Shown piece by piece: positions 36,301-42,600 of a stretch of 64,000 bases of DNA. The notes beneath the pieces are model-generated. The model saw nothing but the letters and a program-made list of their open reading frames with translations, ran no database searches and was not told the origin of the DNA. The stretch spans positions 517,001-581,000 of the forward strand of contig JACEVL010000800.1 in the NCBI GenBank assembly GCA_020284085.1. The letters are read 5' to 3'. Origin of the DNA: Aporrectodea caliginosa (lineage: Eukaryota > Annelida > Clitellata > Crassiclitellata > Lumbricidae). The position numbers and the translations under genes were made by a program. The number at the start of each line of letters is the position of its first letter. The stretch's first letter is position 1.

Positions 36301-36459
36301 TTAAAATGATTTCATTATTTTTTGTTTTAGTCGAAGAAGAAATCGTTTCGTCCAAGCAGTCCTAAGAAACTGGAAACGAAGTCCTTGAAGGTTGAAGGTT
36401 CAAAGTTCAGCGTGACGCAGGCAAACAATGACTTTAAACTGATTGCTGTAGACACTTAG
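1274..36459 (+). CDS. FHAD1-like protein (FHA domain plus coiled coil), whole gene, 25 coding exons
   Basis: I joined 25 exons by GT-AG sites with matching phases; they sum to 3846 nt, about 1281 residues plus stop (human FHAD1 is of similar length, about 1400). Residues 1-100 form a forkhead-associated domain: the TTIGR motif (exon 1), SQHAVIEF and GTSVN (exon 2). The rest is almost entirely Lys/Glu/Gln/Leu-rich heptad-like coiled coil, ending in a basic Ser/Lys tail. FHA domains bind phosphothreonine peptides; the molecular role of FHAD1 is poorly known and I do not assign one. The match is strongest in the FHA region and around [11 protein letters not shown] in exon 21, as in vertebrate FHAD1. 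Introns are rich in mobile elements, including a 7-kb retrotransposon. Weaker points are the start (first ATG in the FHA frame, 5' UTR unknown) and a possibly missed small exon. Confidence 0.88.
2037..2292 (+). repeat. tRNA-derived SINE with (ATT)n tail
   Basis: A tRNA-like head carries a B-box-type GTTCGAGTCCC near 2091-2101. An unrelated body follows, ending in an AATAAAGAAAAG stretch and an ATT-repeat tail at 2276-2293. Part of the body (about 2150-2187) recurs at 10764-10810. It sits in FHAD1-like intron 1. Confidence 0.6.
2898..2968 (+). repeat. Dispersed repeat, copy 1
   Basis: The segment starting AGATGAAAAGTAAGTAAG and running through a TATTCTTTAATATAACCA block to GTGTACACAC recurs at 3497-3563, and more distantly near 55800-55860. 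Class unknown. Confidence 0.55.
2925..3430 (-). pseudogene. Decayed CR1/L2-type LINE reverse transcriptase fragment
   Basis: On the minus strand a degraded match to the RT motif [10 protein letters not shown] (here SQSSVLGL) lies near 3300-3340. A match to NLGVxFDSTMSL (here [12 protein letters not shown]) lies near 2962-3015, at about the expected spacing and order. Frames are broken. Two copies of another dispersed repeat (2900-2965, 3497-3570) overlap or flank it. Confidence 0.55.
3497..3563 (+). repeat. Dispersed repeat, copy 2
   Basis: Close match to the segment at 2898-2968 in the same orientation. Both copies lie in FHAD1-like intron 1. Confidence 0.55.
4114..4320 (+). CDS. FHAD1-like exon 2, FHA core
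   Basis: 69 codons, phase 0 at both ends; the acceptor TTTTTTGCAAG is somewhat unusual. It encodes the SxxH strand ([10 protein letters not shown]), [15 protein letters not shown] and PGDVIKFGG, the remainder of the FHA fold. The Asn usual in the NGT turn is Gln here. Donor CAA/GTAAGC. Confidence 0.9.
4430..4665 (+). repeat. Trinucleotide-rich intron DNA (GTG and CAT runs)
   Basis: Imperfect GTG/GGT repeats at 4430-4475 and a CATCATCATC run near 4630-4665 lie in intron 2. Open frames over it encode only poly-Asp or similar low-complexity sequence. Confidence 0.7.
4725..4998 (+). CDS. FHAD1-like exon 3
   Basis: Follows acceptor CTTCTGTAG in phase 0 and ends one base into a codon (CAAA/GTGAGC). 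It encodes a Pro/Ser-rich linker after the FHA domain, with an ARPHSAGGM segment resembling the linker in vertebrate FHAD1. Confidence 0.8.
5561..5634 (+). CDS. FHAD1-like exon 4
   Basis: Short exon, acceptor TTCTTTACAG, donor CAG/GTATGT. The two starting bases complete the codon left by exon 3 (Asn), and it then reads 24 codons of linker. The intron that follows (1.8 kb) holds a SINE tail and the long TA-rich microsatellite. Confidence 0.8.
6360..6430 (-). repeat. Diverged SINE/LINE 3' tail
   Basis: On the minus strand it reads GCACCTCTGATGA and GGGGCTATATAAATTT, a diverged form of the hairpin-like tail found at 33640-33690. It is followed by TTACCA repeats. Intronic. Confidence 0.5.
6870..7262. 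repeat. Long TA/CATA microsatellite block
   Basis: About 390 bp of interrupted (TA)n, with TACATA and CTTA interspersed, ends in CTCATA repeats. Open frames over it on both strands encode only Tyr/Ile/His repeats and are not genes. Intron 4. Confidence 0.95.
7444..7689 (+). CDS. FHAD1-like exon 5
   Basis: 82 codons, phase 0 at both ends, acceptor TGGCACAG, donor CAG/GTTTGG. It begins the coiled coil ([15 protein letters not shown], then [19 protein letters not shown]), which aligns in character with the first helix of vertebrate FHAD1. Confidence 0.88.
7979..8049. mobile_element. TTAA-flanked 71-bp foldback, copy A
   Basis: TTAA at each end encloses imperfect inverted arms (TCCTTTAACGATGAG and CTCGTCGTTGAAGTG) around a short loop with CTTTTAGTACAC. 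The same loop and arms recur at 37203-37272. TTAA duplications are typical of piggyBac-type transposition. Non-coding, in intron 5. Confidence 0.55.
8570..8818 (+). CDS. FHAD1-like exon 6
   Basis: 83 codons, phase 0, acceptor TTGCTGGCAG, donor AAG/GTCGGT. A Ser/Thr/Pro-rich spacer leads into a helix ([23 protein letters not shown]). Confidence 0.85.
9362..9454 (+). CDS. FHAD1-like exon 7
   Basis: 31 codons, phase 0, acceptor GTAATAACAG, donor AAA/GTATGA. Coiled coil reading [16 protein letters not shown]. Confidence 0.85.
9706..9783 (+). CDS. FHAD1-like exon 8
   Basis: 26 codons, phase 0, acceptor TATTTAG, donor TAT/GTATGT. Polar helix-like segment containing [13 protein letters not shown]. 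Confidence 0.8.
10203..10307 (+). CDS. FHAD1-like exon 9
   Basis: 35 codons, phase 0, acceptor TTATGCAG, donor CAG/GTAACT. Coiled coil [22 protein letters not shown]. The intron that follows is the largest (9 kb) because it contains the Gmr1-like retrotransposon. Confidence 0.87.
10764..10808 (+). repeat. SINE fragment cut at the retrotransposon junction
   Basis: Matches bases 2144-2192 of the SINE at 2037-2292. The match stops at the outer edge of the left LTR. The remainder of the SINE is not seen beyond the right LTR at 17898. Confidence 0.6.
10809..11938 (-). repeat. 3' LTR of the Gmr1-like element (left copy)
   Basis: Nearly identical to 16768-17897. The inner end is complete (TTAATCGCTACA at 11927-11938, plus strand). 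The outer end lacks the seven bases TGTAGCC that the other copy has on its inner side, and abuts SINE sequence ending TTAAGATT. Confidence 0.85.
12144..16476 (-). pseudogene. Gag-Pol of the Gmr1-like retrotransposon, INT core deleted
   Basis: The start ATG at 16476 opens gag. A short indel near 16225, inside a charged repeat, shifts the frame; the downstream frame then runs open for 1382 codons from 16292 to the stop at 12144. Approximate order in that frame: Lys/Arg/Glu repeats (1-110), gag core (150-290), CCHC knuckle [14 protein letters not shown] (about 380), protease DSGA (about 487), integrase zinc finger with HCQS and CDTCQ (735-775), GPF-like integrase tail (QWQGPLIV, about 825), RT with YVDDIL (about 1115), RNase H with QTDASG (about 1265). 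The roughly 150-residue DDE core expected between CDTCQ and the GPF-like tail is missing, yet the frame is kept. The protein would make and process cDNA but lacks integrase chemistry. Confidence 0.85.
16021..16214 (-). repeat. 60-bp perfect coding tandem repeat in gag
   Basis: Three consecutive 60-base units (16021-16080, 16081-16140, 16141-16200) are identical, with part of a fourth following. Each encodes 20 residues built from AEEERAKRQ and [11 protein letters not shown]. The gag frameshift falls just beyond this array. Confidence 0.95.
16768..17897 (-). repeat. 5' LTR of the Gmr1-like element (right copy)
   Basis: Starts TGTAGCC on its inner side and ends TTTGATAAGATT at 17897, lacking the last 11 bases (TAATCGCTACA) present in the left copy. 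Differences from the left copy that I can see are a 4-bp indel near 17038 and about four substitutions. Confidence 0.85.
17898..19118. other. Intron 9 sequence right of the retrotransposon
   Basis: About 1.2 kb with no coding exon recognised. The 17980-18330 part is relatively GC-rich with an open but featureless frame and may be an old repeat. A short CATATA microsatellite lies near 18795-18825. Confidence 0.4.
19119..19200 (-). repeat. SINE 3' tail fragment
   Basis: On the minus strand it reads CTTCTGAGTAGAGACCTTGA and GGGACGCTATATAAAT, followed by GATT repeats. This is the same tail as at 33640-33710. Confidence 0.65.
19323..19403 (+). CDS. FHAD1-like exon 10
   Basis: 27 codons, phase 0, acceptor GTTCTGCAG, donor GTG/GTATGT. 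Coiled coil [20 protein letters not shown]. It resumes the protein after the retrotransposon-bearing intron. Confidence 0.85.
20885..21178. repeat. CATA/TACA microsatellite block
   Basis: Interrupted (ACAT)n with GAAT and other interruptions over roughly 290 bp in intron 10. Open frames through it encode only Tyr/Met/Cys/Val repeats. Confidence 0.9.
22073..22260 (-). pseudogene. LINE reverse transcriptase fragment (LTKAFD region)
   Basis: On the minus strand it reads [15 protein letters not shown], then a stretch ending [10 protein letters not shown]. These correspond to the conserved DLxKAFDxVxHxxL and SxWxPVxSGVPQG parts of LINE reverse transcriptases. About 60 codons are recognisable before it decays. 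Intron 10. Confidence 0.6.
22389..22590 (+). CDS. FHAD1-like exon 11
   Basis: Acceptor TTTATTAG, 67 codons plus one base, donor GATG/GTCTGT. Contains [28 protein letters not shown] in pieces. The open frame continues into the intron, but the donor is fixed by exon 12 needing one leading base. Confidence 0.82.
23614..23984. mobile_element. hAT-type MITE, 371 bp, 8-bp duplication TGCTAGAT
   Basis: Ends CAGTGCTTCCCAAA and TTTGGGAAGCACTG form inverted repeats. TGCTAGAT lies directly outside both ends (23606-23613 and 23985-23992). Subterminal GCGGACCGGC motifs recur near both ends. No coding potential. Intron 11. Confidence 0.9.
24083..24375 (+). pseudogene. LINE C-terminal fragment with 3' tail
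   Basis: An open frame reads [15 protein letters not shown], then [13 protein letters not shown], the typical end of a CR1/L2-type LINE ORF2. The following tail AAGCGCCTCTGA...GAGGCGCTTTATAA resembles the 3' tail of the window's SINEs. Intron 11. Confidence 0.6.
24727..24915 (+). CDS. FHAD1-like exon 12
   Basis: Acceptor CTGTAACAG, two bases completing Val from exon 11, then 62 codons and one trailing base (GAAG/GTTAGC). Coiled coil with [19 protein letters not shown] and [16 protein letters not shown]. Confidence 0.87.
25625..25752 (+). CDS. FHAD1-like exon 13
   Basis: Acceptor GTCCTTATAG, donor CAG/GTAACT, ending in phase 0. Coiled coil with [17 protein letters not shown] and [16 protein letters not shown]. 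Confidence 0.87.
26004..26093 (+). CDS. FHAD1-like exon 14
   Basis: 30 codons, phase 0, acceptor TTATAATTTAG, donor GAG/GTGAGA. Reads [20 protein letters not shown]. Confidence 0.85.
26457..26624. mobile_element. hAT-type MITE, 168 bp, 8-bp duplication CATATGAC
   Basis: Imperfect terminal inverted repeats (CAGGGTTTAAAGTGGTGTGGG at one end and the complement of CAGTGGTTAAAGTGGTTTGGG at the other) are flanked by CATATGAC at 26449-26456 and 26625-26632. Several GTTCCCACTGCT motifs lie inside. Non-coding, intron 14. Confidence 0.88.
26813..27059 (+). CDS. FHAD1-like exon 15
   Basis: Acceptor TCCTGCTAG, 82 codons plus one base, donor ACAG/GTAACA. Strong coiled coil: [20 protein letters not shown] and [20 protein letters not shown]. 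The open frame continues into the intron but the donor and phase fit exon 16. Confidence 0.88.
27345..27420. repeat. (ATT)n microsatellite
   Basis: ATT/TTA repeats of about 75 bp with few interruptions, in intron 15. Confidence 0.95.
27937..28143 (+). CDS. FHAD1-like exon 16
   Basis: Acceptor TTATTTTAAAG, two bases completing Glu, donor ACAG/GTGTGG. A Pro-rich segment ([12 protein letters not shown]) interrupts the coil, followed by [17 protein letters not shown] and [17 protein letters not shown]. Confidence 0.88.
28714..28873 (+). CDS. FHAD1-like exon 17
   Basis: Acceptor TTCTGTAACAG, donor AAG/GTACCA, two trailing bases. Coiled coil reading [18 protein letters not shown] and [10 protein letters not shown]. 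It extends upstream of the first in-frame ATG, which is internal. Confidence 0.87.
28933..28967. other. TTAA-flanked hairpin, 35 bp
   Basis: CCCTTTCTGT and ACGGAAAGGG are near-perfect inverted arms around a 15-nt loop, bounded by TTAA on both sides. It may be a tiny relative of the TTAA-flanked foldbacks, or chance. Confidence 0.4.
29521..29659 (+). CDS. FHAD1-like exon 18
   Basis: Acceptor TTTTGTACAG, one base completing Ser from exon 17, 46 codons, donor GAG/GTAGGT. Highly charged [18 protein letters not shown] and a Lys-rich stretch. Confidence 0.87.
30150..30297 (+). CDS. FHAD1-like exon 19
   Basis: Acceptor TTTTGTCCAG, 49 codons plus one base, donor ACTG/GTCAGT. Contains [19 protein letters not shown] and [15 protein letters not shown]. 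This exon is too short to stand out as a long open frame but fits phase on both sides. Confidence 0.85.
30711..30946 (+). CDS. FHAD1-like exon 20
   Basis: Acceptor TCCTTTCAG, two bases completing Ala, 78 codons, donor ATA/GTGAGA, phase 0. Reads [19 protein letters not shown], then a polar helix. Confidence 0.88.
31490..31610 (+). pseudogene. Short LINE C-terminal relic
   Basis: Reads [12 protein letters not shown], then a stop-containing continuation. This resembles the LWNxLP motif near the end of CR1/L2-type LINE proteins (compare 24205-24235). Only about 40 codons are recognisable. Intron 20. Confidence 0.4.
31766..31986 (+). CDS. FHAD1-like exon 21
   Basis: Acceptor TATTTTGTAG, 73 codons plus two bases, donor TCAG/GTATGT. 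Contains [26 protein letters not shown] and [16 protein letters not shown], the segment I recognise best as FHAD1. Confidence 0.92.
33022..33073 (+). CDS. FHAD1-like exon 22
   Basis: 52 bp, acceptor TTCTGTCCAG, one base completing Arg, 17 codons, donor AAT/GTAAGC. Small, but it joins exons 21 and 23 in phase. Confidence 0.8.
33421..33712 (+). repeat. Full-length tRNA-derived SINE with duplicated B box
   Basis: An A-box-like GTGGTGTAGAGGT is followed by two copies, 54 bp apart, of a segment ending GGTTCGAATCCACC (a B box). A conserved body (TTCACTCGCAATTGCTCATG and GGCGTGAAACTCCG) and the tail GCGCCTCTGAGTAG...GGGGCGCTATATAAAT with GAAT repeats follow. This is the reference copy for the fragments elsewhere in the window. 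Intron 22. Confidence 0.85.
34035..34148 (+). CDS. FHAD1-like exon 23
   Basis: 38 codons, phase 0, acceptor TGATCTTTAG, donor AAG/GTCTGA. Coiled coil [20 protein letters not shown], then Lys-rich. Confidence 0.87.
34390..34470 (+). CDS. FHAD1-like exon 24
   Basis: 27 codons, phase 0, acceptor TTTTTTGCAG, donor AAG/GTTTGC. Reads [18 protein letters not shown]. Unlike its neighbours it is not a coiled coil. Confidence 0.75.
34608..35023. mobile_element. TIR element, tandem copy 1
   Basis: Bounded by TATCCATCTAGT and ACTAGATGGATA, a 12-bp perfect inverted repeat. The interior matches 35059-35434 nearly throughout. No long open frame. Intron 24. Confidence 0.75.
35059..35434. mobile_element. 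TIR element, tandem copy 2
   Basis: Same 12-bp ends and interior as the preceding copy, only 35 bp away. Both copies are followed by a TAGTAAAAA...CTTTGTTTT block, so the repeated unit extends beyond the inverted repeat. Confidence 0.75.
35740..35812 (-). repeat. LINE 3' tail fragment
   Basis: On the minus strand it reads AGCGCTTTTGTGAGACACTT and TGCGCTATATTAAGTG, matching the tail of the LINE fragment at 59640-59900. Intron 24. Confidence 0.5.
36331..36459 (+). CDS. FHAD1-like exon 25, C-terminus
   Basis: Acceptor TTTGTTTTAG, phase 0, 42 codons and TAG. A basic Ser/Lys/Pro stretch ([20 protein letters not shown]) is followed by KLIAVDT at the end. Confidence 0.85.
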   Translation, partial: SKKKSFRPSSPKKLETKSLKVEGSKFSVTQANNDFKLIAVDT

Positions 36460-38702
36460 GAGTTTTATCTAGCAGCTGATTGTTTGTGCTACAGGGTGAG
36501 CAGTGTGCATTAGGCCAACTCATGACATCTCCATTTTGTAGTAATTTTTAACGTTGCATGTAATGAACATCTGCGCTTTGTGCACGCTTCCATTTCTACT
36601 ATAGCTCGATAATTGTGGGACCACGGTAACGCGAATCCTATGGTAGAGGTTGAAACCCATTTACTTGTTGGGTTTGATGAGTTCGGAGGGTGATATATAA
36701 ATGCACTATGATGTAGCATCATCACTGGGTTACCTGATATGCCACTGATGTAATATGTTACCTGGCCAGACTTTGTGACAGTGTGAATAGTCGAGATGCA
36801 CTGATCAACAAATTTACCCCATTCAAGCAGTTGTAGGAAATCTGTGCAGCAGATAACATCTGCTTTGGAAATTCTCGTAATAATCTACTGATATTTGCTT
36901 GATTTTGTGGCTGACTTGTCACTGTTTGAAAGCTTTCCAGTGCTGAAACACTTCCAACTCTTTATGTGGGGCTGATACCAAATGGAGTAGGGAATAAGTC
37001 GCAGATGCCTTTGAAAAACACAGTCATATTACATTACAATGATATGTTTAGTGGTTTGGTGAGTACTTAAATAAGTATTCTCAAACATGTATTGTGACAT
37101 CAGAATTCTAAAATAGGTAATCTGAAGAAAGAACCAGAAAGACTTTCATGAAATCAGTGCTTTCAAATAAGTATTCTGAAAGGAGTACTTTGAAATAAGC
37201 TATTAACACTTTAACGACAAGCTGCGTTGGTTTACAGTCGCTTTTAGTACACTTTTGTCATTAAAGTGTTAAACGAGTACTGATATTCAAAATTTAATAC
37301 TGAGATTTATCATGAACCAAGTATTATGAACCAAGTATTGCGAACTCAGTATTGTAGAATAAGTATTTTGAAAACAGTAATTCATCCTCCATTTAGATGG
37401 CAAATGTATAGATGATCAGCGTTGCACATTGCCTAGGACTTATGATATTTTTATATGTAATTGTTTGTCTCTATCAGGAATAGGATGGTCAGTCTTAATC
37501 ATGTTTACTTAAGTTCATATTTATAAGATTGTTTCTATTTTTATATTTGAAAAAAAAACTTATTTTAGGAAGTCATTTCTGGTTTTATGTAAATATTAAT
37601 GACAACTTTGTAAGTTAGTAAACCATGGTTAAAGTTCATGATTTGTGACTCTTCCTTTGTCTTTGTGGTTTAGCTATGTTAGTAATTATGCTGCTCCTCT
37701 GAATCTGAGTTCGAATTTACAGATTAAATCAGAACTCGTTTTGATAAAAGTATCTAATAGTCACATGTAGGAAAAATATGGAATATGAATATAGTTCACT
37801 GATGGCCTCTCCTTAGTGCAGGTATTGCCTCAATTGTGTACAATATATGTATCACCCAGTTCTAATTACAGTATGCCTATATATATGCCGCTGTCCCTGT
37901 CTCTGTATCTGTGACACTGTGTGGCTGTGCGTCTGTATGTGTGTGTAGTTACATACATGCACTTGCAGACAGACACATAGTACTGAAGAAACCAGTTAGT
38001 CAAATAGCGCGGCTCTGCTGAAATGGCTTAGTATATTTCGCTTAGGTCTTGCAGCAACGGGTAAACCGGTCATAAACGCTAACCTCAACAACGTTGACGA
38101 TCGAGCGGAAAGGGGGAGAGAAAACACAGACGTTGGATGAGTCTCATAATTGGCTGGATTTATGGTCACACCATTAAATACGAATCACGCGTAAAGTTCC
38201 CCCCCAGGATTGAGTTTCCCCAGAAAAATTAAAGAGATGAAATTTTGTACAGAAAGTGTGACATTTAGGGGTAATTCCCCAGGATTTATGATCTACCGCC
38301 TGTGGGAGGGAAAATTGTAGGTTGAAAACTCTCGTTGCTACCCCCTCGAAAATTGTTGGGAAATTCTCGTTACTACCCCCCATTATAAAGTTGTTGCTGG
38401 ATACCGAAAAAATTCTTGCTTTAGAAAATACTCGTGACTACCCCCTGGTATGTTGGATACCCTCCAGAACCCTAGATTCCCCCCGACAGCAAGGGGAGTA
38501 GATTAAACACTGCTGAGATCGAGGCGTCAATTCTTAACATTTTTCTCATCTTCCTCATTTTCCGTGATACAGACAAGTAAAGCCGAGTAGGCCGACTTCC
38601 AGTTATAGCTATGCGGTTAATTTACGAGGACATGATATGATGGTGTTAAAGTGGGCAGGAAGGTCGTAGCTGTTGGTTTGGAGATCTACTGGGATTAATA
38701 TG
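36460..38702. other. 3' flank of the FHAD1-like gene, intergenic
   Basis: The 3' UTR must begin here. I see no AATAAA in the first 1.2 kb; an ATTAAA lies at 37723-37728. The stretch holds a TTAA-flanked foldback (37203-37272) and, at about 38330-38450, several imperfect copies of an ACTCGTNRCTACCCCC-like motif. No coding exon is recognised. Confidence 0.5.
37203..37272. mobile_element. TTAA-flanked 70-bp foldback, copy B
   Basis: TTAA bounds inverted arms CACTTTAACGACAA and TTGTCATTAAAGTG; the loop includes CTTTTAGTACAC, shared with the copy at 7979-8049. It resembles a minimal piggyBac-type MITE. Confidence 0.6.
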
Positions 38703-38706
38703 GTAT

Positions 38707-39424
38707 TGTGGCGATCTGGGTGGTCTGGTGCCTTGAGTCCTTCTCTCTTTCACCGACCGTTAGTTTCCCACGCCTTTAGTCTTTATTGCCTCTCTCCCCC
38801 GCCGACTGCCGACTCGACGGACATTAGCGCTTTGGGTGGTCCTCTCTTTCACACGGTCTGTCGGGCGCTTATCTCTCCCCCGCCGACCGCTGCATTGGAC
38901 TTTACGACTACTGCTCTTCGGGCGACCCTCTCCCCCGCCGGCGGCATCCTTTGAGACACCCTCTCCGGGCCGGCAGCGGTCTCTTTGAGACACCCTCTCC
39001 GGGCCAACAGCGGTCCCTTTGAGACACCCTCTCCGGGCCGACAGCGGTCCTTTGAGACACCCTCTCCCGGCCGGCGGCGGTCTCTTTGAGACACCCTCTG
39101 TCGGGCGACGGTGTTACTGCAGGCGACCCTCAGTCGGTCGATACCCCTCACCTCTGCTGGGTATATAAGGAGGGCGCTTTGTGTATTAGAAGTCGTCGTA
39201 GCTTGGTTCTGTGTTCTCTTGCCTGTTGTGATGGTTGATGTCGAATAAAGATCGTCTTGAAACTTTGATGTTGAATCCTTCGGTGGGTGACACTGATCGC
39301 CTGGGCTTGTCGACGGGCAGACGCAGAAACCCTTCGAAATACCACGAAGGTCGTACTTACGCTCCATCCTGAGCGACACGCGCCTTACACTCGCATCCTG
39401 AGGCGAAACCCCAGTTTTGTCACA
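38707..39424 (+). repeat. 5' LTR of the gypsy element
   Basis: Begins TGTGGCG and ends TGTCACA. It contains a TATA box (TATATAA at 39162-39168) and AATAAA at 39244-39249, which suggests transcription starting about 30 bp after the TATA box. A minisatellite of GAGACACCCTCTCCGGGCC-type units lies upstream. Confidence 0.95.
38952..39105 (+). repeat. U3 minisatellite in the 5' LTR
   Basis: About five imperfect units of some 33-35 bp, each with TTTGAGACACCCTCTC and a following CGGTC block. The same array is at 47389-47542 in the other LTR. Its position upstream of the TATA box fits repeated enhancer-like elements, which is inference. Confidence 0.85.
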
Positions 39425-39560
39425 TTGGTACCAGAAGTGGGGTCAATTCAGACTACGCGAAGGGGACGAGTTTTGTCACATTGGTCCCATCAGTGGGGTC
39501 AATTCAGACTACGCGAAGGGGACGAGTTTTGTCACATTGGTACCAGAGCCAGTGGGGTTT
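39412..39560 (+). repeat. Triplicated LTR-end/primer-binding segment
   Basis: The block GTTTTGTCACATTGG, followed by GTGGGGTCAATTCAGAC and GCGAAGGGGACGA, repeats with a 56-bp period, about three copies. The first copy spans the LTR end and the primer-binding region; the third is partial. Middle copies vary (TCCCATCAG instead of TACCAGAAG). Confidence 0.85.
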
Positions 39561-39603
39561 TTGACGGAGATTCCTGCCGCTGACGACGCTGAATCGACCG
39601 AAG

Positions 39604-42600
39604 ATGTTTCCGGGAGACGACGACGATACGATAGCCTACCCGATGCCAAGTCTGATCCGCACGCCTGCCGAGACGTCGACGCCAGCCGCGAGGAGAGCGA
39701 TGATGGACGGGCCGCCGGACGGGAGCCGTTTGCTGGAAAGTATCGGCTTCGATGACCCAGGGCAGGTGAGCTCGAGCTTCCGCGAAGACAGAGAAGAAGA
39801 GATGACCGTGAAGCCGGAGAGATCGAGCTTCCGAGGAAAGACGGGCGAATCGCAGACGGAGAAGATGAAATTGAAACCGAGTTTCCGCGAAGAGACTGAA
39901 AGACCGGACGCACCCGGGTCTTCGACGCCGAATTTGCTAGAAAATGTCAGCGACCTGCTGCGAAGCCGCCCGACGCCGATGAAACCAGGCAAGTTCGATG
40001 GGACGGGCTCGTTGGAGTCATTCCTGGTGCAGTTCGAGGTCTGCGCGAGGCATAACAAGTGGACGGCCACGGACCGGGTCGACTACTTGCGATGTTCGCT
40101 AGAGAAGGCCGCTACACAGCTTCTCTGGGACTTCGGCGCTCAACCGAGCGTAACTTATGAAGAATTGGTCGAACGCCTCCGCCAAAGATACGGGACGGAA
40201 GGCCAGGCAGAAACCTTCCGTGCCCAGCTGTACTACCGACGCCAACGACCGGAAGAAAACCTGAGCGACCTGCTGCATGAAATCCGACGACTTGTTGTCT
40301 TGGCCTACCCGGTGCCTTCCAACGAGACCACGCAGATCATCGCGAAAGACGCCTTCTTGGAAGCCATGAGAGACCGAGAGCTCTCGCTCAAAGTACGCGA
40401 GCGAGAACCCAAGAATCTGGACGAGGCATACCGGACCGCGCTGCGTCTGGAGGCCTACCAGCGAACGAACGACTCCGACGATCACCGCAGACAGCCGAAT
40501 CGAGTCCGCGGGACTCAGGAAACTGATCTGAGTGCCCAGCTCCAGGGGCAGATGGACAGATTTCTGGCGACGCAGAAGGACGAACAGCGGAGATTTCAGC
40601 GAGAAATGGAGAAAAGAATTGACGAGCAATTCCGCGAACTCCGCCAGGGAAACCCGACGCATGAAGGAACAAACCGAGACGCCCGGCCTGAACGAGACCG
40701 AGCGGGCCCTCCGGAGAACCAGCGACGCACCATGACCTGCTTCAACTGCGGACGAGCCGGTCACATCGCCCGGAACTGCCGACAAGCTCGCCGATCCCAG
40801 AATCGCCAGAACGAAACCGCGACGACCGAGCCTGATCCTCCGATGCAACCGGACCCGGTGGTCATGAATCATACGACACGCCCGAGACTGCCGAACCGCG
40901 CCACTAGCAACGCCGTCTACATCCGCGGAGAGATCAACGGACGACCGCAGCTATGCTTGATCGACACTGGATCGGAAGTCAGCCTGGTGCCTTCATCTAC
41001 TGTCGACGGGTTAGAGCTCCACTCTTGCAATCGTTTTTTGATGGCTGCTAATGGGTCAGATATAAATGTCCTGGGTGAAGTGCGGGTGCCCATTAAGATA
41101 TCTAAAGGGTTTTATATCCATACATCTTTCCTTGTGTCCGACCAGATTTCAGAGCCCATGTTAGGCATGGATTGGTTACGGGAACATCGCTGCCGCTTAG
41201 GATTTGGTATGGGATCCATATTTGTGAAACGTAGGCGTATCTCCCTGGTGAAAGGTAATGGGTCTATTTGGTGCCGGCGCGTGATCGTTGCCGAGGAGGT
41301 ATTGGTAGCCCCTAAGTCCCAGAGGGATATTCCGATTAATACAATGTACGGGGATCTAACGACTGTAGCACCAGCCTGGATGACGGAGGCTAGGGAGATC
41401 CAACCTGGGGTCCATCTCGCCCGAGTAGTTGTTGGAGACCACGTAGATGCCCGGGTAAGGGTGGTAAATTTAAGCGAAGACCCCGTCCGACTACCTAGGG
41501 ATCGACCCTTAGGGGAATTGCACCCGGTACAGGTTGAGATAAGCGAGAGAAATCGCGAGAATGGAGACGCGGTTGACCAGGCTTCGCCGAGTGAGAAATT
41601 GCTCGCGGATTTGCCCGAAGAAGTGCCGCTTGAGGTTAGGGAACGCTTGAGCGCTTTACTTGTAGAATATGGGGATGTCTTTTCTGTAACTGACCGTGAT
41701 TTAGGTAAAACATCTGTGTGCACGCATAAGATAGAGACGGGAGATGCGCGTCCCGTGAGACAGCCATTAAGACGACAGCCGCTGCCGCATAGAGTTACGA
41801 TTGATAATCAACTGGACAGTATGTTAGCTGATGGGATAATTGAACCTGCTGTAAGCGAGTGGGCCGCGAATGTTGTGTTAGCACGCAAGAAGGACGGCTC
41901 ACTAAGATTTTGCATTGACTACCGGCAATTAAACGACCGAACACGGAAGGATTCGTATCCGCTGCCTAGGATAGACGAATGCTTAGACGCGCTTGCAGGC
42001 GGAGGTTGGTTTAGCACGCTGGACCTGAGAAGCGAGTACCACCAAGTGGCTATGGACCCGAGAGACGCAGACAAGACCGCGTTTGTTACGCGAAGGGGCA
42101 TTTTCAGATGGAAAGTGATGCCGTTTGGCCTATGTAATGCGCCCGCGACTTTTCAGCGCCTGATGGATATTGTTTTGTCAGGGCTAAATTTTGAGGTCTG
42201 CTTAGTCTACTTGGACGATGTCATTATCTTTGGGAAGACACCGGAGCAGCACTTAGACCGGCTAGAGCAAGTGTTTCAGAGACTGCGAGGCGCTAACTTG
42301 AAATTAAAGCCGAGTAAGTGTCAGCTACTGCGTAGGAGCGTGAGTTTCCTAGGTCACATAGTGACGCCGGAAGGAGTGGCAATGGACCCATCGAAGATAC
42401 GGGACGTGATAGAGTGGCCGATTCCCCAGAAGTTACGAGACGTACGGGCCTTCCTAGGACTATGCTCGTATTACCGGCGATTTGTGAGAGAATTTTCGAC
42501 AGTGGCGGCGCCGCTGTTCGCCTTGACCAAGAAAGGTAGGATGTTCGCCTGGGATGATATCTGCCAGGAAACGTTTGACAGATTAAAGGCTGCTTTGACG

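Noticed and set aside
40099..40872. 257-codon minus-strand frame within gypsy gag
   Set aside because: Shadow of the GC-rich gag-pol frame on the other strand; no recognisable domain.
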